DNA of 64,000 bases. Source: Paguma larvata (taxonomy: Eukaryota > Chordata > Mammalia > Carnivora > Viverridae). The position numbers and the translations under genes were made by a program. Where the stretch lies: positions 72,802,500 through 72,866,499 of the forward strand of contig CM057827.1 of the NCBI GenBank assembly GCA_030068075.1, given 5' to 3'. Shown piece after piece: positions 12,801-24,743 of this stretch. The notes beneath the pieces are model-generated. The model saw nothing but the letters and a program-made list of their open reading frames with translations, made no database searches and was not told the DNA's origin. Every line of letters starts with the position of its first letter. Within the stretch, counting starts at the first letter, position 1.

Positions 12801-15800
12801 GGCCTGCTTGGGGAGGTATAATGCAATGAACAGGTAAATTTCTATTCCGGGTTAAAAATGCCAAGAGGGTAAGCAAGTGATTTTCAGAGGACCTTCTGCC
12901 CAGATCTCTTAGACCAGAGGTTCCCAAACTTTATTTAACAGGCATCAAATTACTTAAGATTGTTGTTCAAACTGCAGATCTCTGGGTCTCCAGATTCTGG
13001 TTCCCTAGGTCCGGAGTGGGGCCTAAGGCTTTGTACTTCTAATGGGCATTCCTGATGTAGGGTCAGAAGACTTTGAGATGACATTTTAGACTGACATATT
13101 TGGTTAATGGGATTAATGGAGGTCTAGGCTAGCTCCCCAGAGACACTGTTTCTTTTCCGCAGCTTCCTCAGTCCCTGAAGAGGAACCAGGTCTTCCTGAG
13201 ACTGATACTGCTGTGTTTCACACCTTTCTGAGGCAGCAGGCTCCAGTCCTCAACCAGTACCCTCTGCTCCTGCCCCAGCAGGCAGCCAACCAGCCTCTGG
13301 ACTCACCTCTTTGCCACCAGGCACCACAGCTTTCCCAGCGATGGCGCCTCCAGCACATGCTACGATGGCTTAATAAACCCCACACCATGGGGAGCCGGCA
13401 GAGGTAAGTCCATTGTTCCCAGATCCTCGTAAGCCCATGAAGATCAAGCTCCAGTCCTTTCTGAAACTAGAGAAATAAGGACAGACCAGAGTCACCGTGG
13501 AGATGGGCGTTCAGGCACAGAAATGCAAACATGAGTTTCCATTTGCTTTCTTCCCTGAATTCCTCATCTCCTCTCTTTCTTCCTATTCTTTCTAGCTCCA
13601 GCCTGTCTCTGACAGTTTCCTCATCCCCCACAGCAGTGGCCTTCTCCCTCAGGGAGCAAAGAGCTGCTGTGGGTACCGCCAACGGGATGGTTTACCTGTT
13701 GGACCTGAAAACCTGGCAGGTATGACACTCAAGGCGGGCAGAGTTTGCCTCCAGAAAAAGCCTCACAGACTACCATGAAGTCTTAAGCAAGACAGTCTCG
13801 CCTGTTATCACCCTGTTTGATTCAGCAACTTTTATTTCCTCACATCAGAACAAAAGCTTGGTCACAAAATCAATCACACTTTGCAAATATTTGCCGGACA
13901 ACTTCCATTCAAGGTGGTACTGAGGCTGTAGTGCACTAAGCATCGCAGTGAAAACAGGGCTAGGACATTGCCTTTGCCCACCAAGTGGTCAGTTTTGTTG
14001 AAAGATATGACATACAAGGAGAAAAGGAACCAAAACATAACCATGTGACATGGACAAGAGCTGAATGAGTTGGGTACTTACGAGAGAACAGGGACAGACA
14101 AGGGCAGGCTTTCTGGTTGAATGAAAGGCACAAGGGAGAATGTTTCCTGGAAATTGCTGGAATGAGCAGAGGGTGCTTAAGGGATAATAACAGCAGATTA
14201 GGCTGGAGAGGTGGGTCCCACAGCCACAGCCTCTTTCTGCTTCCCACCCATATCACCCCCCCACCCCCATATATATGCATGCATGCATGGAACACCATTC
14301 CCTCCTCAGACCCATCAAAATCTTCTGTGACTTGGGGATACACATGGGGTTTGGAGTAGGGGAGAAGATGTGGCCCCACTTGAACCTGAGCTTGACCGAC
14401 ATCTACAGTTGGGCCCAAAGCTTTTCACTTTTAACAAGCATTCCTAGTGTGGGGACAGAGGGCCACACTTTCTCCAGCCCTTCTTGCTGGGACTTTTTGG
14501 TTGGGGCTTGGAGTGCGTGACATTGGGGGTCAAGGGAATGTCCTGAGCATGCTTCCCTGCTCGTTCTCACAGGAAGAGAAGTCTTTGGTGAGCGGCTGTG
14601 ATGGGGTGTCCTCTTGCTCATTCCTCTCAGACAGTGCCCTCTTTCTTACTGCCTTTGATGGGCTTTTGGAGCTCTGGGACCTGAAGCAAGGTTGTCGGTA
14701 AGGGATCCCTCCCTCATGTCTTGGATGAGGGCCTTCCCTGCTTGTTGGGAGCCTTGGGAGAGGGGAAGGAGGAGCGAGGCTGGGGTCCCCAGGAGCCTGA
14801 CTTTGTCTCTCTGGGATAGGGTGCTCCAGACCAAGGCTCACCAGTACCAAATCACCGGTTGCTGCCTCAGCCCAGACCGCCGGCTGCTGGCCACTGTGTG
14901 CCTGGGAGGATGCCTAAAGGTAATGAATGACAAGGGGTACGGTAGTCAAAGTGGCCCTGACTGCCAAGTCAGCCTTGTGAAGTTGTTTTCTTTGTGAGGC
15001 AGAGCTGCTGAGTGCTTGGCCTGGGGAGGCCTTCCCTGCTGAGGGCAGGGGACTGGACAAGGTGGCTTCTGGGACTGAGAAGCTCAGGCATCTATACTCA
15101 GCATCTAGACTCCTCTCCTCTCTCCTTCAGCTGTGGGACACTGTCCGTGGGCAGCTGACTTTCGAGCACACGTGTCCCAGGCCCCTGAACTGCGTTGCTT
15201 TCCACCCAGAGGGGCAGGTGATAGCTATAGGCAGCTGGGCTGGCAGCTTCGGCTTCTTCCATGTGGACGGGCTCAAAGCTATCAAGGTGAGACGGTCCTG
15301 TGTAGCCCTGGGGGAGGAAGCACAAGAGGGTGGGAGCAGAAGATGTGGAGTGACAGACACCCACATTCTGTTTCACTTTGGTCTTGTGTTGAAAGCAGGT
15401 CCTGACATTGCCATTTCTACCTCCTCATGTAGGAACTGGGAGCCCCAGGAGCCTCTGTCCGTACCTTGGCGTTCAATATGCCTGGGCGAGTTGTGGCTGT
15501 GGGTCGGCTGGACGGGATGGTGGAGCTGTGGTCCTGGCATGAGGGGGCACGGCTGGCTGCCTTCCCTGCTCACCATGGCACCGTGGCCACTGCCCTTTTC
15601 CTACGTGCTGGGTGCCAGTTACTGACAGCTGGAGAGGATGGCAAGGTCAGGTTGCAGAAGGCTGGCGGTGGGTTCTGAGGAGGGGGTAGGCAAGGCAGGG
15701 AATATTTGGGTGAAGGTGGAACCTTTGTTGGGGAGACGGAGGAGGAGCTTAGCTGGTGCAAGCCACAGGGAGAGGGGTGCAGGTGTGTGCGTGGGCAGCT

Positions 15801-18800
15801 CTCCAGAGAAGACTCTTTAGGAGGAAGATTTTCATGGGGGTGGCTGTCACTCTGGGGGTGGAAGTGGTGTATCTTTAAGTCCTGTTCTTGGTCCTCAGGT
15901 TCAGGTGTGGTCCGGATCTCTGGGTCGGCCCCGGGGGTGCCTTGGTTCCCTTCCCCTCTCTCCTGCCCTCTCTGTGGCTCTTAACCCAGATGGCGATCGA
16001 GTGGCTGTTGGGTACCGAGCAGACGGCATTAGGATCTATAAAATTGCTTCAGGTACTGAAGAGAGAGGGAATGGGGTGTTTGAGCCTTTGGAAAGAGTCT
16101 CTCTACCCTGAACTCCCTTTTGGAATGTCTTACTCTATGTTTTTTGGTCATTCTCTAGGTTCCCAGGGGGCGCAGTGTCAAACACTAGATGTGGCAGTGT
16201 CCGCGCTGGCCTGGCTCAGCCCTAAGGTGTTGGTGAGTGGTGCAGAAGATGGGTCCCTGCAAGGCTGGCATCTCAAGGAATGTTCCCTCCAGTCCCTCTG
16301 GCTCTTGTCCAGATACCAGAAACCCGTGTTGGGACTGGCCACCTCCAACGAACTCTTGGCTTCTGCCTCAGGTACTGCTGGGCAGTGGGCAGCTTTCTTT
16401 TAAATATGCTAATAGCTTCCCTCAATTTATACGTGTGTGCATATAAGAAAAAATACACACATACTCTTTTTTTTTTTTTTTTTTTTTTTTACAACTTTGA
16501 AAGTGCTTCTAAATGCATTTATCTTACATTCACAGTCTAGACTATTTCTTCTTGTTTCCTAACCCTGATTCTGGGACTTCTTTGTAATCCCTATAATCCT
16601 TTAAGTTTCTGCTCAGTGGGACACTTTGCTGTGTATAGGGATGACGTTCCCTTGTGAGGAGAGATGTTGAGGTGAAAATGAGGAGAGAGACCTTAGTCCT
16701 CTCTGGGTAGGAAGCTTGATCCAAGTGATAGTGGGCACTTGAGAAGAGGAGGGTCAGGAGGGGTAGCAGGGAGTTAGACAACTGAAGAGTGAGAGCTGGG
16801 AGTGCCTGATATTCCCATCATGTGAACTCCTATGATGACTAACCCCCTGTTCAGGCTTTCAACAGCCTAGGACTCACTGCTTTTCTCCCTGGAGCTGTGC
16901 TGTGGGACATCGCCCTCACCCCACATGATTGCCTTTGTCTTTGGGGTCCTGTCACGCTTCCTCTTTCAGAGAATCCTTTCTCCCTATCTCCAATGCAGAA
17001 GATTTCACAGTGCGGCTCTGGCCAAAGCATTTGCTGACACTTCCCCAAAAGGCAGAAGACTTTCCCTGTGGCACTGAGCTCCGGGGACATGAGGGGCCTG
17101 TGAGCTGCTGTAGCTTCAGCACGGATGGCGACAGGCTGGCCACTGGGGGCAGGGACCGGGTGAGCCACAGGAGTCCTCCCTCCTTGGGCCCCACAGCCCC
17201 TCTGGTCCCTGGAGTCCTCAACAGCCCATTTCCCATTGCTCCCTAAAGCATTTTGCTTTGCCACATCTCCTATGCCATATCCGCCCACCATCCCTTCCTT
17301 GGTACTCCCTTTGCCTTTAAAATTTCTTGTCCCAAATAGCCCTGGTGTTCCTACCTCCCTCCTGTGGTCCTGACTGCCCCCTCTCTTGGGACCCATCCAG
17401 AGTCTCTTCTGCTGGGATGTGCGGATGCCCAAAGCCCCTGTTCTGATTTGCTCCTTCTCTGCCTGTCACCGTGACTGGGTCACTGGCTGTGCCTGGACCA
17501 AAGACAACCTACTGGTAAGGGAAGAGGTGGGCATAGGGCAGAGCTCAGCAGAGTTCCTGGGGGAAGACAACACTGTCCATCTCATCCTATCTCTAACACC
17601 CATTTATAATAATAGTAATAGCTGATGTTTATTGAGCACTTAGTGCGTGCCAGGCATTGAACTAAGCTCTTGTTATGTTTTGCCTCTTTTAGTCTTTACA
17701 ATTCCTTGTATAGCAGATACTACTATTATCTCTTTCACAGACAAGGATATAAAGCTCAGATAGATTAAAGAACATTTCTAAGGTCATGTAAGTTATGAAG
17801 CTGAACCAGTAAAGATAAGAAAGCCCATGTGCTTGGGACACCTGGGTGACTCAGTCAGTTAAGCATCTGACTTGATTTCAGCTCAGGTCATGATCTCACA
17901 GTTCATGAGTCTGAGCACCATGTAGGGCTCTGTGCTGACAGTGCAGAGCCTTCTTGGGATTCTCTCCCTCTCTCTCTGCCTCTCCCCTGCTCATGCTCTC
18001 TGTCTCTCTCAAAATAAATAAACATTACCAAAAAAAAAGAAAAAGAAAAAGAAAAGAAAGCCCATGCTCTTAATAAGAACACAAATTGTCTCCCTAAGGA
18101 TTTAGGATGCCCCGTCCCTGCAGTTAAAGACTACTGCTGTGATTTCTTTAGTCCTAAGGCAAAAAACAAAAAATAAAAAAACAACTCAAATTATGCACTC
18201 AAGGTTGGTGAAGCCTAGTGTTCCAATGCAGAGTCCCTATATTATTCTCAAGAAGAGATGAGAAAGGAGTATCAGTTGAATAAACTTGTCATAGTCTGCC
18301 CTACCCTTGCCTTTTTGGCAGCTGGATCTTTTCTTGGCATCGCAGACTTTTCACCTTGTTGGCTGACATTATGTTAATAACAAGGACAACAGTCACTATT
18401 TATTCAGTGCTTAGTATGTACCAGGCAATGTGCTAAGTCCTAAGTCCAGGCAGGTGCATTAGCCCCACAGCAGCCATATGAGATAGATACACTGTTATTA
18501 TCTGTATTGAATAGATAAGAATGCTAAGGCTTTGAGACATGAACTTGCCCCAGGTCACAAAGTAAAGTATGGCAGAGCTAGGATTTGAACCCAGGACATC
18601 CCACATTCTTAATCACAAGCCTTACTGTTCCTTCCCAATATTATAAACATATCAAAATGCTGGAGGCATGCTCCACTCTAATGGAGTGGGAGTTCTAATC
18701 CCACTCCTCTAACCTCTGACTCTGCAGGTCTCCTGCTCCAATGATGGCTCTGTGGGGCTGTGGGACCCAGAACTGAAACAGCAGCTTGGCCAGTTCTTAG

Positions 18801-21800
18801 GTCATCAGAGTGCCGTGAGCGCCGTGGCAGCCATGGTGAGAAGGCAGTGGAGAGCTCAGTGGGGACTCTAGGAAAGCTAAGAAGGCTTTGGGATACTGGG
18901 TACCTTGGGTGTCTAATCTCAAAGGTAAAAAGAAGTATAAACAATGAGATACTCAGGCTGGATTACAGCAGGACTAGGTTATTGAGGCTGAAGGTTGGTG
19001 TGAGGGGAGGCAGAGGGCAGCTTAGTATCTGGACCTCATGCAGGATTGCAGTCCTGAGCCACCCAGATTCCGTCCCCGAGTTTTCTTCATTCTTTGACAA
19101 TGCCTAAGCCTTTAGTGGTCTGCCCTCACCTCTGTGGTAGGAGTCACACTCCCTATATCCTGCCTATTGGGACTCTGTTCTGATCCTGTGCTCTGGGGCA
19201 GGAAGAACACGTGGTTTCTGTGGGCCGAGATGGGACCTTGAAAGTGTGGGACCATGAGGGTGTGGAACTGACGAGCATCCCTGCCCACTCAGGACCGATC
19301 AGCCAATGTGCGGCTGCCTTGGAGCCCCGACCAGGTAAGGGAGTGTCAGCCCCCTTTCCTCCCCTTTGCCCATGCCTCTTCCCTTTTTCTGACTTAGTCT
19401 CTGTGCCTTATCAGCTGGGCAGCCTGGGTCAGAGCTTCTGGTGGTGACTGTTGGACTGGATGGGGCCACACGATTGTGGCATCCACTTTTGGTGAGTTCC
19501 CTGAAAGGACTGGGGTGGGTGGAGTGGAGAGGCTATAGCGGAACAGCCTTCTGTGCGTTGACATCCGTGTCCCCCACACACCCACCTCCATCCTTTCCTC
19601 CTAGGTGTTTCATTTTGTTTTTTAATGTTTGTTTATTTTTGAGAGAGACAGTGTGAGTCGGGCAGGGGCAGAAAGTGGGAGACACAGAATCCAAAACAGG
19701 CTCCAGGCTCCAAGCTGTCAGCACAGAGCCTGATGCGGGCCTTGAATCCACGAACTGTAAGATCATGACCTGAGCTGTAAGATCATGACCTGAGCTGAAG
19801 TCGGACGCTTAATCGACTGAGCTACCCAGGCGCCCCTCTTCTAGGTATTTCAAACACACACCCTCCTGGGACACAGTGGCCCAATCGGTGCAGCTGCTGT
19901 TTCAGAGACCTCAGGCCTCCTGTTGACTACCTCAGAGGATAGTTCCGTTCGGCTCTGGCAGGTACCTAAGGAAGCAGGTGAGTGAGGCATGGAGCAAGGC
20001 CACATACAAAAGAGGGGTGTGTTTGTGGGACCACAAAGGTCAGGGTGGCCTGATATCTCTTCTTATATCCTGATAGTGGTCCAGCTTCTAATGCATCACT
20101 CTCTTCCTTCTCCAGATGAAAGGTATACGCCCAGGAGTCCTATAGCCATCACTGCCGTGGCCTGGGCCCCAGATGGTTCTATGGCAGTGTCTGGGAATCA
20201 AACTGGGGAACTAACATTGTGGCACAGAGCTAAGGCTGTGGCCACAGCACAGGTGTGTTTGGGCCACCTCAGCTCCTTGTCTATGTGAGTTCTGCCCTGG
20301 CTGTGCATGTAGTGGCACATGCTTGGGTAAGAGGTTGCACAGATGTCTGGGAGGGGGAGGAAGGTTAATCCTGGCTTTCAGGAATACTGAAATGGACCCG
20401 TTATGTCTGCAAGGCTCTAGGCTGCATCAGTGCTCTGATCTGGTACTCGGCACACACCTTGATTGTTCTCAGTGCTAATGAAAAGGTCAGCGAGTGGCAA
20501 GTGGAACTACAGAAGGGTTCGACACCAAGAAATTTCAGGTGAAAGGGGGCAGCTGGGTTAATGTGATACTATGGCGGTCTCCTTATACCCAGCATTTTGT
20601 GCAAATCATTCCACCTCTACTTCTAAACTAGGTTAACAGGATGTTAGTAGGTGGGAAAAAGACACTGGGAAATTGTTTTTGGTTCTTCATCATGTCAATT
20701 TAAATAATAATTACCAAGTGCCCACTTTATGCTAAGCTCTGAACCAGGCAGTGTGAACCAGATTGAAAATGCTTTTTTTTTTAAGTTTATTTTTATTTAT
20801 TTTGAGAGGGAGAGAGAGAGAGAGAGAGGGAGACAGAATCCTAAGCAGACTCTGCGCAATGAGGCAGAGAGTCAAATGCAGGGCTCAAACTCATGAACTG
20901 TGAGATCATGACCTCAGCCGAAATCAAGAGTCAGACACTTAACTAACTGAGTCACCCAGGCACCCCTGAAATTACCTTTTAATTAAGGAAGCACAGTAGA
21001 GGAGTGTGCACTTAAGTAAACCGCCAACATGCAGAGTGATTAGTGCTATAATGAAGGGAGATATATAATTCCTTGGGGGGCAGAATTTGAGAAATTGATG
21101 GTTTACAATAGAGTTGCTATTTGAGCTTGGGCTTAAAGGATGAGCAGGAGTTTTCTAGACCCATAAAGGAAGGGAATGGTGTTTCAGGAAGTGGAAGTAG
21201 CATTAACAGAGAGCAAGGAGGCATGAGAGTGTGTGGTATATTCTGCGCACAACCAAGTCTTTGGGTTCTTGGTGAGAATGAGGGTGGGGGTGTCAGGGAA
21301 TTGGATTGAAAAGATAAACTGGGGCCAGGTTGTGGAGGGCACAGTGCTAAGAATTTTGAGCAGAATAATGATCTGAAATTGAGGAAGAGGACTCTAGTGG
21401 CAGTATGGAGGAGGGATAGTAGTGGAGAGATGTGAAGAGCAGGGAGATCAACTTACAGCAGTTGTTCTAGTTCAGGGAAGACATAATGTGGGCCCTGAGC
21501 CGGGTAGTGGGATGCGAAGCGGAGATGCAGGTTTAGGCATGTGTTACAAGTAGAATCCATAGTGCTTATCGATCAGGAGGGAAGGAAAAGACAGGAATGT
21601 AAGAGATTCCTGGTTTGGGCAGGTAAGGAGATGATGATAATGAATACTGATAGAAGAAAAACAGAATAAGGAAGAGAATTCATAGTGAAGGTAATGCATT
21701 GTGTTTGTACTTCACTCCTGAGGAATTCCTGGGGAGCAGAGGAGCTTTAGAGAGGTGGACTAAAATAGAAACTTTCTGTCCCATGTACCATTTTTGTGCT

Positions 21801-24350
21801 CCAGTCTTCACCTGAACCGAGTTCTGCTGGAGGACGTAGGGTTCCTGACAGGTGTGGCCCTAGCCCCAGATGGTCACTCCCTCATCTTGGCCAAAGCGGA
21901 TTTGGAGTTGCTGCACATGAAGCCAGGGGATGTTCCTTCTGTAATCTGGTAGGATCCAAAATGCTGTTTCCTCTCAGGCTACAGAAAGAGTAAAAGTGGG
22001 TTAGTGGTTACCCTGAGGTTTGGTCTAACTTAGAACAAAATACTGGGATCTTACAGAGAGATGTTCACGGGTTCCTCTTCTTTATTTCTTATAAACCAGG
22101 AGCAGTTTTTCAGAATATCCTATGATGTTGTCTACCCATCAAGACTATGGTGCATTTGTCCTGCAGCTAGGGAACTGTGGAAGTCTTTATTTCATCGTAA
22201 GTCCTATTTGAGTGTTTGTTAAAATGAACATTTGTCCAGGGCCTCTCTCTCTCTCTCTTTCTCCCTTTATTTATTTACTTATGGGTGCAAGTGAGGGAGG
22301 GACAGAGAAAGGAGGGATAGAGGATCTGAAGTGGGCTCTGCCCTGACAGGCTGACAGGGTCCAATGTGGGTCTTGAACTCATGAACTGCGAGATTCTGAC
22401 CTGAGCCAATGTCAGATGCTCAACAGACTGAGCCACCAAGGTGCCCCCAGGACCAATATTTTAAAACCTCAGGGCCACATTCGAGGATAAAAGGAAGGGA
22501 AAAGCATGGGTTCTAAATTCCCTTCTCTTCTTTCAACTGGAGCATTGTATAGTGGGTTTTGGCTTTCCTATGAGGGGTTTTTTGGTTTTTTTTTGATACA
22601 AAAAAGGATTCTAGTGTTAAAAAGATCATGGAAAACCATGAACATAGGAGTTTTCTTAATTGCATTTTTTCCTGTCTCTCTTGCCTTGCCCCCGTGAGTA
22701 CTAATATCTGGAACAAAACAGACATATTCCATAGACATTACGTTGGGTGAAAGAGGGCAGACACAGAAGAGTAGATGCTCCATGATTTCATTCACATGAA
22801 GTTAAAGAACAAGCAGAAGTAATTTATAATGTCTGCTCACAATGTTGTTAGTGCAGGGTGGGGGTGCTCTGGCGTTGTCAGGGAAGGGGCATGAAGGCAA
22901 GTTGCCAGGGTGATGGAAATGTTCCACAGTGTGATCTGGGCAGTGATTGCATGGATGTGTACACATATAAAAATTTATTGAGACATACATTTAAGGTTCG
23001 TACACTTTACTGTATCTTAGTTGCAGTTAAGAAAGTCCTGACCAGCCCGGAGCAGAAAAGAGTTGCTTTGGCTGGGTAGGGTCAAGTGTAATGAGTAGGC
23101 TAAAATAATTATGAGCCATCCTTTCACAGAGGCAAAAGGAATCAGGAGAGTTTGAAGACAGCCTGAACTTTAATCTGACCTTGGAGAATCCAAATGGGAC
23201 CCTAATGTTGATAACTCAGGCAAAACCTGAATCTGGTGAGTGTAATGAATGGAACGAAGGAGTCTGGGGATGTCTTGTGGGGGATGGTACGTCCTTTGAA
23301 GCCGGAAACCTAGCTCTAACCTCTGCCCTTGAAATGGCAGAGTCGTCATATTTGTGTGCCACTTCCGATGGGATGCTATTGAAACTTGCCAAATGCACCC
23401 AGGAAGGAGAATGGGACACAGGTGACATCTGGCAGAAAGAAGCAGAAATGCCTGAAACCCAAACTCCAGAGACAGAGCCATCTATGAGTGACATCGCAGA
23501 TAGCTGGTCACCACCTCTACAGCTAAAGACACAGCAACGTAGAAAGGTGAGTTTGAGGGAAGGATCACAAATAGAGGGGAGGAGGCTCTAGGTCTGACAG
23601 ACTGATGCTTCCTTGACAGAGGAGGGCCCACTGACAGCTCACCATACCGCTTCTCCTTTCCCTCCAAGATTCACTCGGGCTCTGTCACAGCTCTCCATGT
23701 GCTGCCTGGGTTGCTGGTGACAGCCTCAAAGGACAGAGATGTTAAGCTGTGGGACAGACCCAGTATGCAACTGGTAAGTGCGTACGTGTGCAAGAAGGGC
23801 TAAAGGATGTCACAAGAGAGCAAACTTAGGTGAAGAGTGTGCAAAAGATCAAAATTCTGGTTCCTTCTGTCTTTGCTATGATGTGCAACTGACCTATTTC
23901 CAAATTAAAAGCATTAATGTGAGGTTGTGCCTGAGTGGCTCAGTCGGTTAGGCATCTGACTTCAGCTCAGGTCATGATCTCACCATTTGTAAGTTCGAGC
24001 CTCGAATCAGGCTCTGTGCTGACAGCTCAGAGCCTGGAGCCTGCTTCGGATTCTGTGTCTCCCTCTCTCTCTGCCCCTACCCTGCTTGCATTCTGTCTCT
24101 CTCTCTCTCAAAAATAAATAAACATTGAAAAAAAATGTTTCTTAAAGTCATTAATGTGAGAGATAAGCAAATTAGTAAGAAGGCCCTAGGCTTCTAACCC
24201 TTATCTCCCTTTTGTTCTCCATTGTAGCTGGGTCTGTTCCAGTGCGACGGGGCTGTGAGCTGCCTGGAACCTTGGCTGGGCCCTAACTCCACCCTGCAGC
24301 TCGCAGTGGGAGACACACAGGGCAATGTGTACTTTCTGTCCTGGGAATGA
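3276..24350 (+). CDS. TEP1: TEP1 (telomerase-associated protein 1), C-terminal three quarters, 43 coding exons
   Basis: Large RNA-binding scaffold of vault particles and a telomerase-associated protein. Forty-three exons were joined by reading GT-AG junctions and codon phase by eye. They total 5,929 nt: one leading base, 1,975 codons and a TGA at 24,348-24,350. The human protein is about 2,627 residues, so roughly 650 N-terminal residues, including most of the TROVE domain, lie before the window. If the human count of 55 exons applies, these are exons 13-55. Order of parts: TROVE/vWA tail, DUF4062, NACHT NTPase with Walker A GQSGQGKT and Walker B LIIDGAD, then a long WD40 array ending YFLSWE. 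No frameshift or premature stop was seen, so the gene looks intact. PARP2 converges from the right. Identity is very secure from continuous similarity to remembered human TEP1; individual boundaries are inferred from splice consensus. Confidence 0.96.
3906..4005 (+). mobile_element. Short SINE-like element (tRNA-derived head only)
   Basis: 'agggcacctggccagctcag' through 'ggagcctacttaaaaaaa': an old, shortened CAN-SINE relative, in a TEP1 intron 35 bp from an acceptor. Confidence 0.7.
7469..9286 (+). CDS. TEP1: TEP1 exon block 2: DUF4062 segment
   Basis: Five coding exons: 7469-7645, 7876-7996, 8583-8707, 8969-9082 and 9169-9286. The first encodes the DUF4062 hallmark [16 protein letters not shown], followed by [14 protein letters not shown] and [14 protein letters not shown]. 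These motifs are typical of domains that sit N-terminal to NACHT NTPases in scaffold proteins. The block ends KLYLQ at a codon boundary just before the NACHT exons. A MIR lies in the intron at about 8.2-8.4 kb. Confidence 0.93.
8213..8435 (+). mobile_element. MIR
   Basis: MIR core in sense order: 'gatctgggttctgatctc', 'cagattgtgtgactttgag', 'tcagcttccccatgtatta'. It lies in a TEP1 intron. Confidence 0.7.
9446..13403 (+). CDS. TEP1: TEP1 exon block 3: NACHT NTPase and linker
   Basis: Eleven coding exons: 9446-9640, 9751-9926, 10013-10169, 10281-10460, 10893-10985, 11281-11413, 11553-11703, 11955-12088, 12284-12372, 12636-12750 and 13163-13403. Walker A is GQSGQGKT at about 9,608-9,631, at the end of the first exon. 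Walker B is LIIDGADRL near 10,088-10,114. Both are intact, so nucleotide binding is expected. Later exons carry the helical region LPLLLQHIL and the linker up to [14 protein letters not shown] that leads into the WD40 array. Confidence 0.93.
12912..13085 (+). mobile_element. MER5A-like hAT fragment
   Basis: 'accagaggttcccaaacttt' and 'ggtccggagtggggcctaag' are typical of MER5-class elements. Confidence 0.55.
13596..24350 (+). CDS. TEP1: TEP1 exon block 4: C-terminal WD40 repeat array
   Basis: Twenty-one coding exons: 13596-13719, 14573-14697, 14820-14919, 15131-15286, 15433-15645, 15899-16052, 16159-16371, 16999-17159, 17401-17514, 18728-18835, 19202-19334, 19415-19491, 19845-19977, 20116-20252, 20414-20538, 21805-21948, 22100-22196, 23130-23235, 23341-23546, 23669-23773 and 24228-24350. 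Recurrent WD40 signatures include [39 protein letters not shown] and DRDVKLWD, consistent with multiple beta-propellers used as a protein-binding platform. The exon at 19,845 has a SINE abutting its acceptor (see findings). The exon at 20,414 uses an 'aag' acceptor, less ideal than its neighbours. Confidence 0.93.
16467..16491. repeat. Poly(T) tract
   Basis: About 24 consecutive T, in a TEP1 intron. Confidence 0.9.
17600..17815 (-). mobile_element. MIR
   Basis: Antisense MIR: 'tttattgagcacttagtgcg', 'ccaggcattgaactaagc', 'ttcacagacaaggatataaa'. Confidence 0.75.
17834..18054 (+). mobile_element. CAN-SINE
   Basis: Target duplication of type AGAAAGCCCATG on both sides; A-rich tail 'aaaaagaaaaagaaaag'. 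Confidence 0.9.
18375..18620 (-). mobile_element. MIR
   Basis: Antisense MIR: 'cagtgcttagtatgtaccag', 'ggtcacaaagtaaagtatgg', 'ggatttgaacccaggacatc'. Confidence 0.8.
19613..19840 (-). mobile_element. CAN-SINE touching a TEP1 3' splice site
   Basis: Antisense copy whose head complement 'ctacccaggcgcccc' ends 7 bp before the acceptor of the exon at 19,845. Flanked by near-identical CTAGGTRTTTCA copies at 19,601-19,612 and 19,841-19,852. It also carries a perfect 20-bp internal tandem duplication at 19,755-19,794. Confidence 0.95.
20772..20966 (-). mobile_element. CAN-SINE
   Basis: Antisense copy with a (GA)n tract, ending 'gagtcacccaggcacccc'. Confidence 0.9.
21000..21560. mobile_element. Old dispersed mammalian repeat, family not assigned
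   Basis: 'gagcttgggcttaaaggatgag', followed by 'caggaagtggaagtagcatt', resembles common old mammalian interspersed sequence. No coding signal. Confidence 0.3.
22250..22446 (-). mobile_element. CAN-SINE (diverged)
   Basis: Antisense copy in a TEP1 intron, ending 'actgagccaccaaggtgccc'. Confidence 0.85.
22725..23030 (+). mobile_element. Old L1 3' end (L1ME-like)
   Basis: 'ggtgaaagagggcagacaca', 'tgatggaaatgttccacagt' and 'acactttactgtatcttagt' follow the order of old L1 3' UTRs. Confidence 0.6.
23930..24133 (+). mobile_element. CAN-SINE
   Basis: Flanked by imperfect target copies 'gcattaatgtgag' and 'tcattaatgtgag'; in the last TEP1 intron. Confidence 0.93.
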
Positions 24351-24465
24351 AGATGTACTACTCAGGGCAGAGACACCGCTTATGCTAGAGATGCAAAGCC
24401 TGAAGGTATCAGTGGCTACTTTCTTGATTAAATTTCAAAAATAAAGTGTCAGAAAACCTCAAGTG
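24351..24465 (+). promoter_or_regulatory. TEP1: TEP1 3' UTR and poly(A) signal
   Basis: After the TGA the sequence runs about 90 nt to an AATAAA at 24,440-24,445. Cleavage is expected 10-25 nt further on. The short 3' UTR has a second, decayed relative at about 29.3-29.4 kb (see findings). Confidence 0.75.
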
Positions 24466-24539
24466 CAGTACTACGTATGTTCTGAAGTGGATGTGGACCA
24501 AGAATGTGGACATTGTTTTTTTTTTTTTTTCTGTTTTAA

Positions 24540-24665
24540 CATTAATTCTTATTAAAATGGCAAGAAAGAGAATCAGATCTTTAGTAGATATTCTTTGAAA
24601 CCAGGCTTTAGAAATCTTGTATCATTTGCTGGCCCAGGATCCTAAGATACCATTCTTGCCCGGAG
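24540..24665 (-). pseudogene. Decayed antisense copy of PARP2 last exon
   Basis: This stretch, just beyond the TEP1 poly(A) site, aligns collinearly with the functional PARP2 last exon at 29,479-29,638. Shared pieces in the same order include 'aatc.ga.ctttag', 'ttgctgg' and 'tcctaag', and one internal deletion of roughly 50 nt. It has no open frame on the minus strand and is read as a relic. Alignment was by eye; divergence is substantial. Confidence 0.6.
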
Positions 24666-24743
24666 GAGGGATGAGTGATGTTGGCCAGCACTTAGTTTGA
24701 ACAGGGAGCTGAAGAACCCTCACTTAGTCAAGGAAGAATAAGA

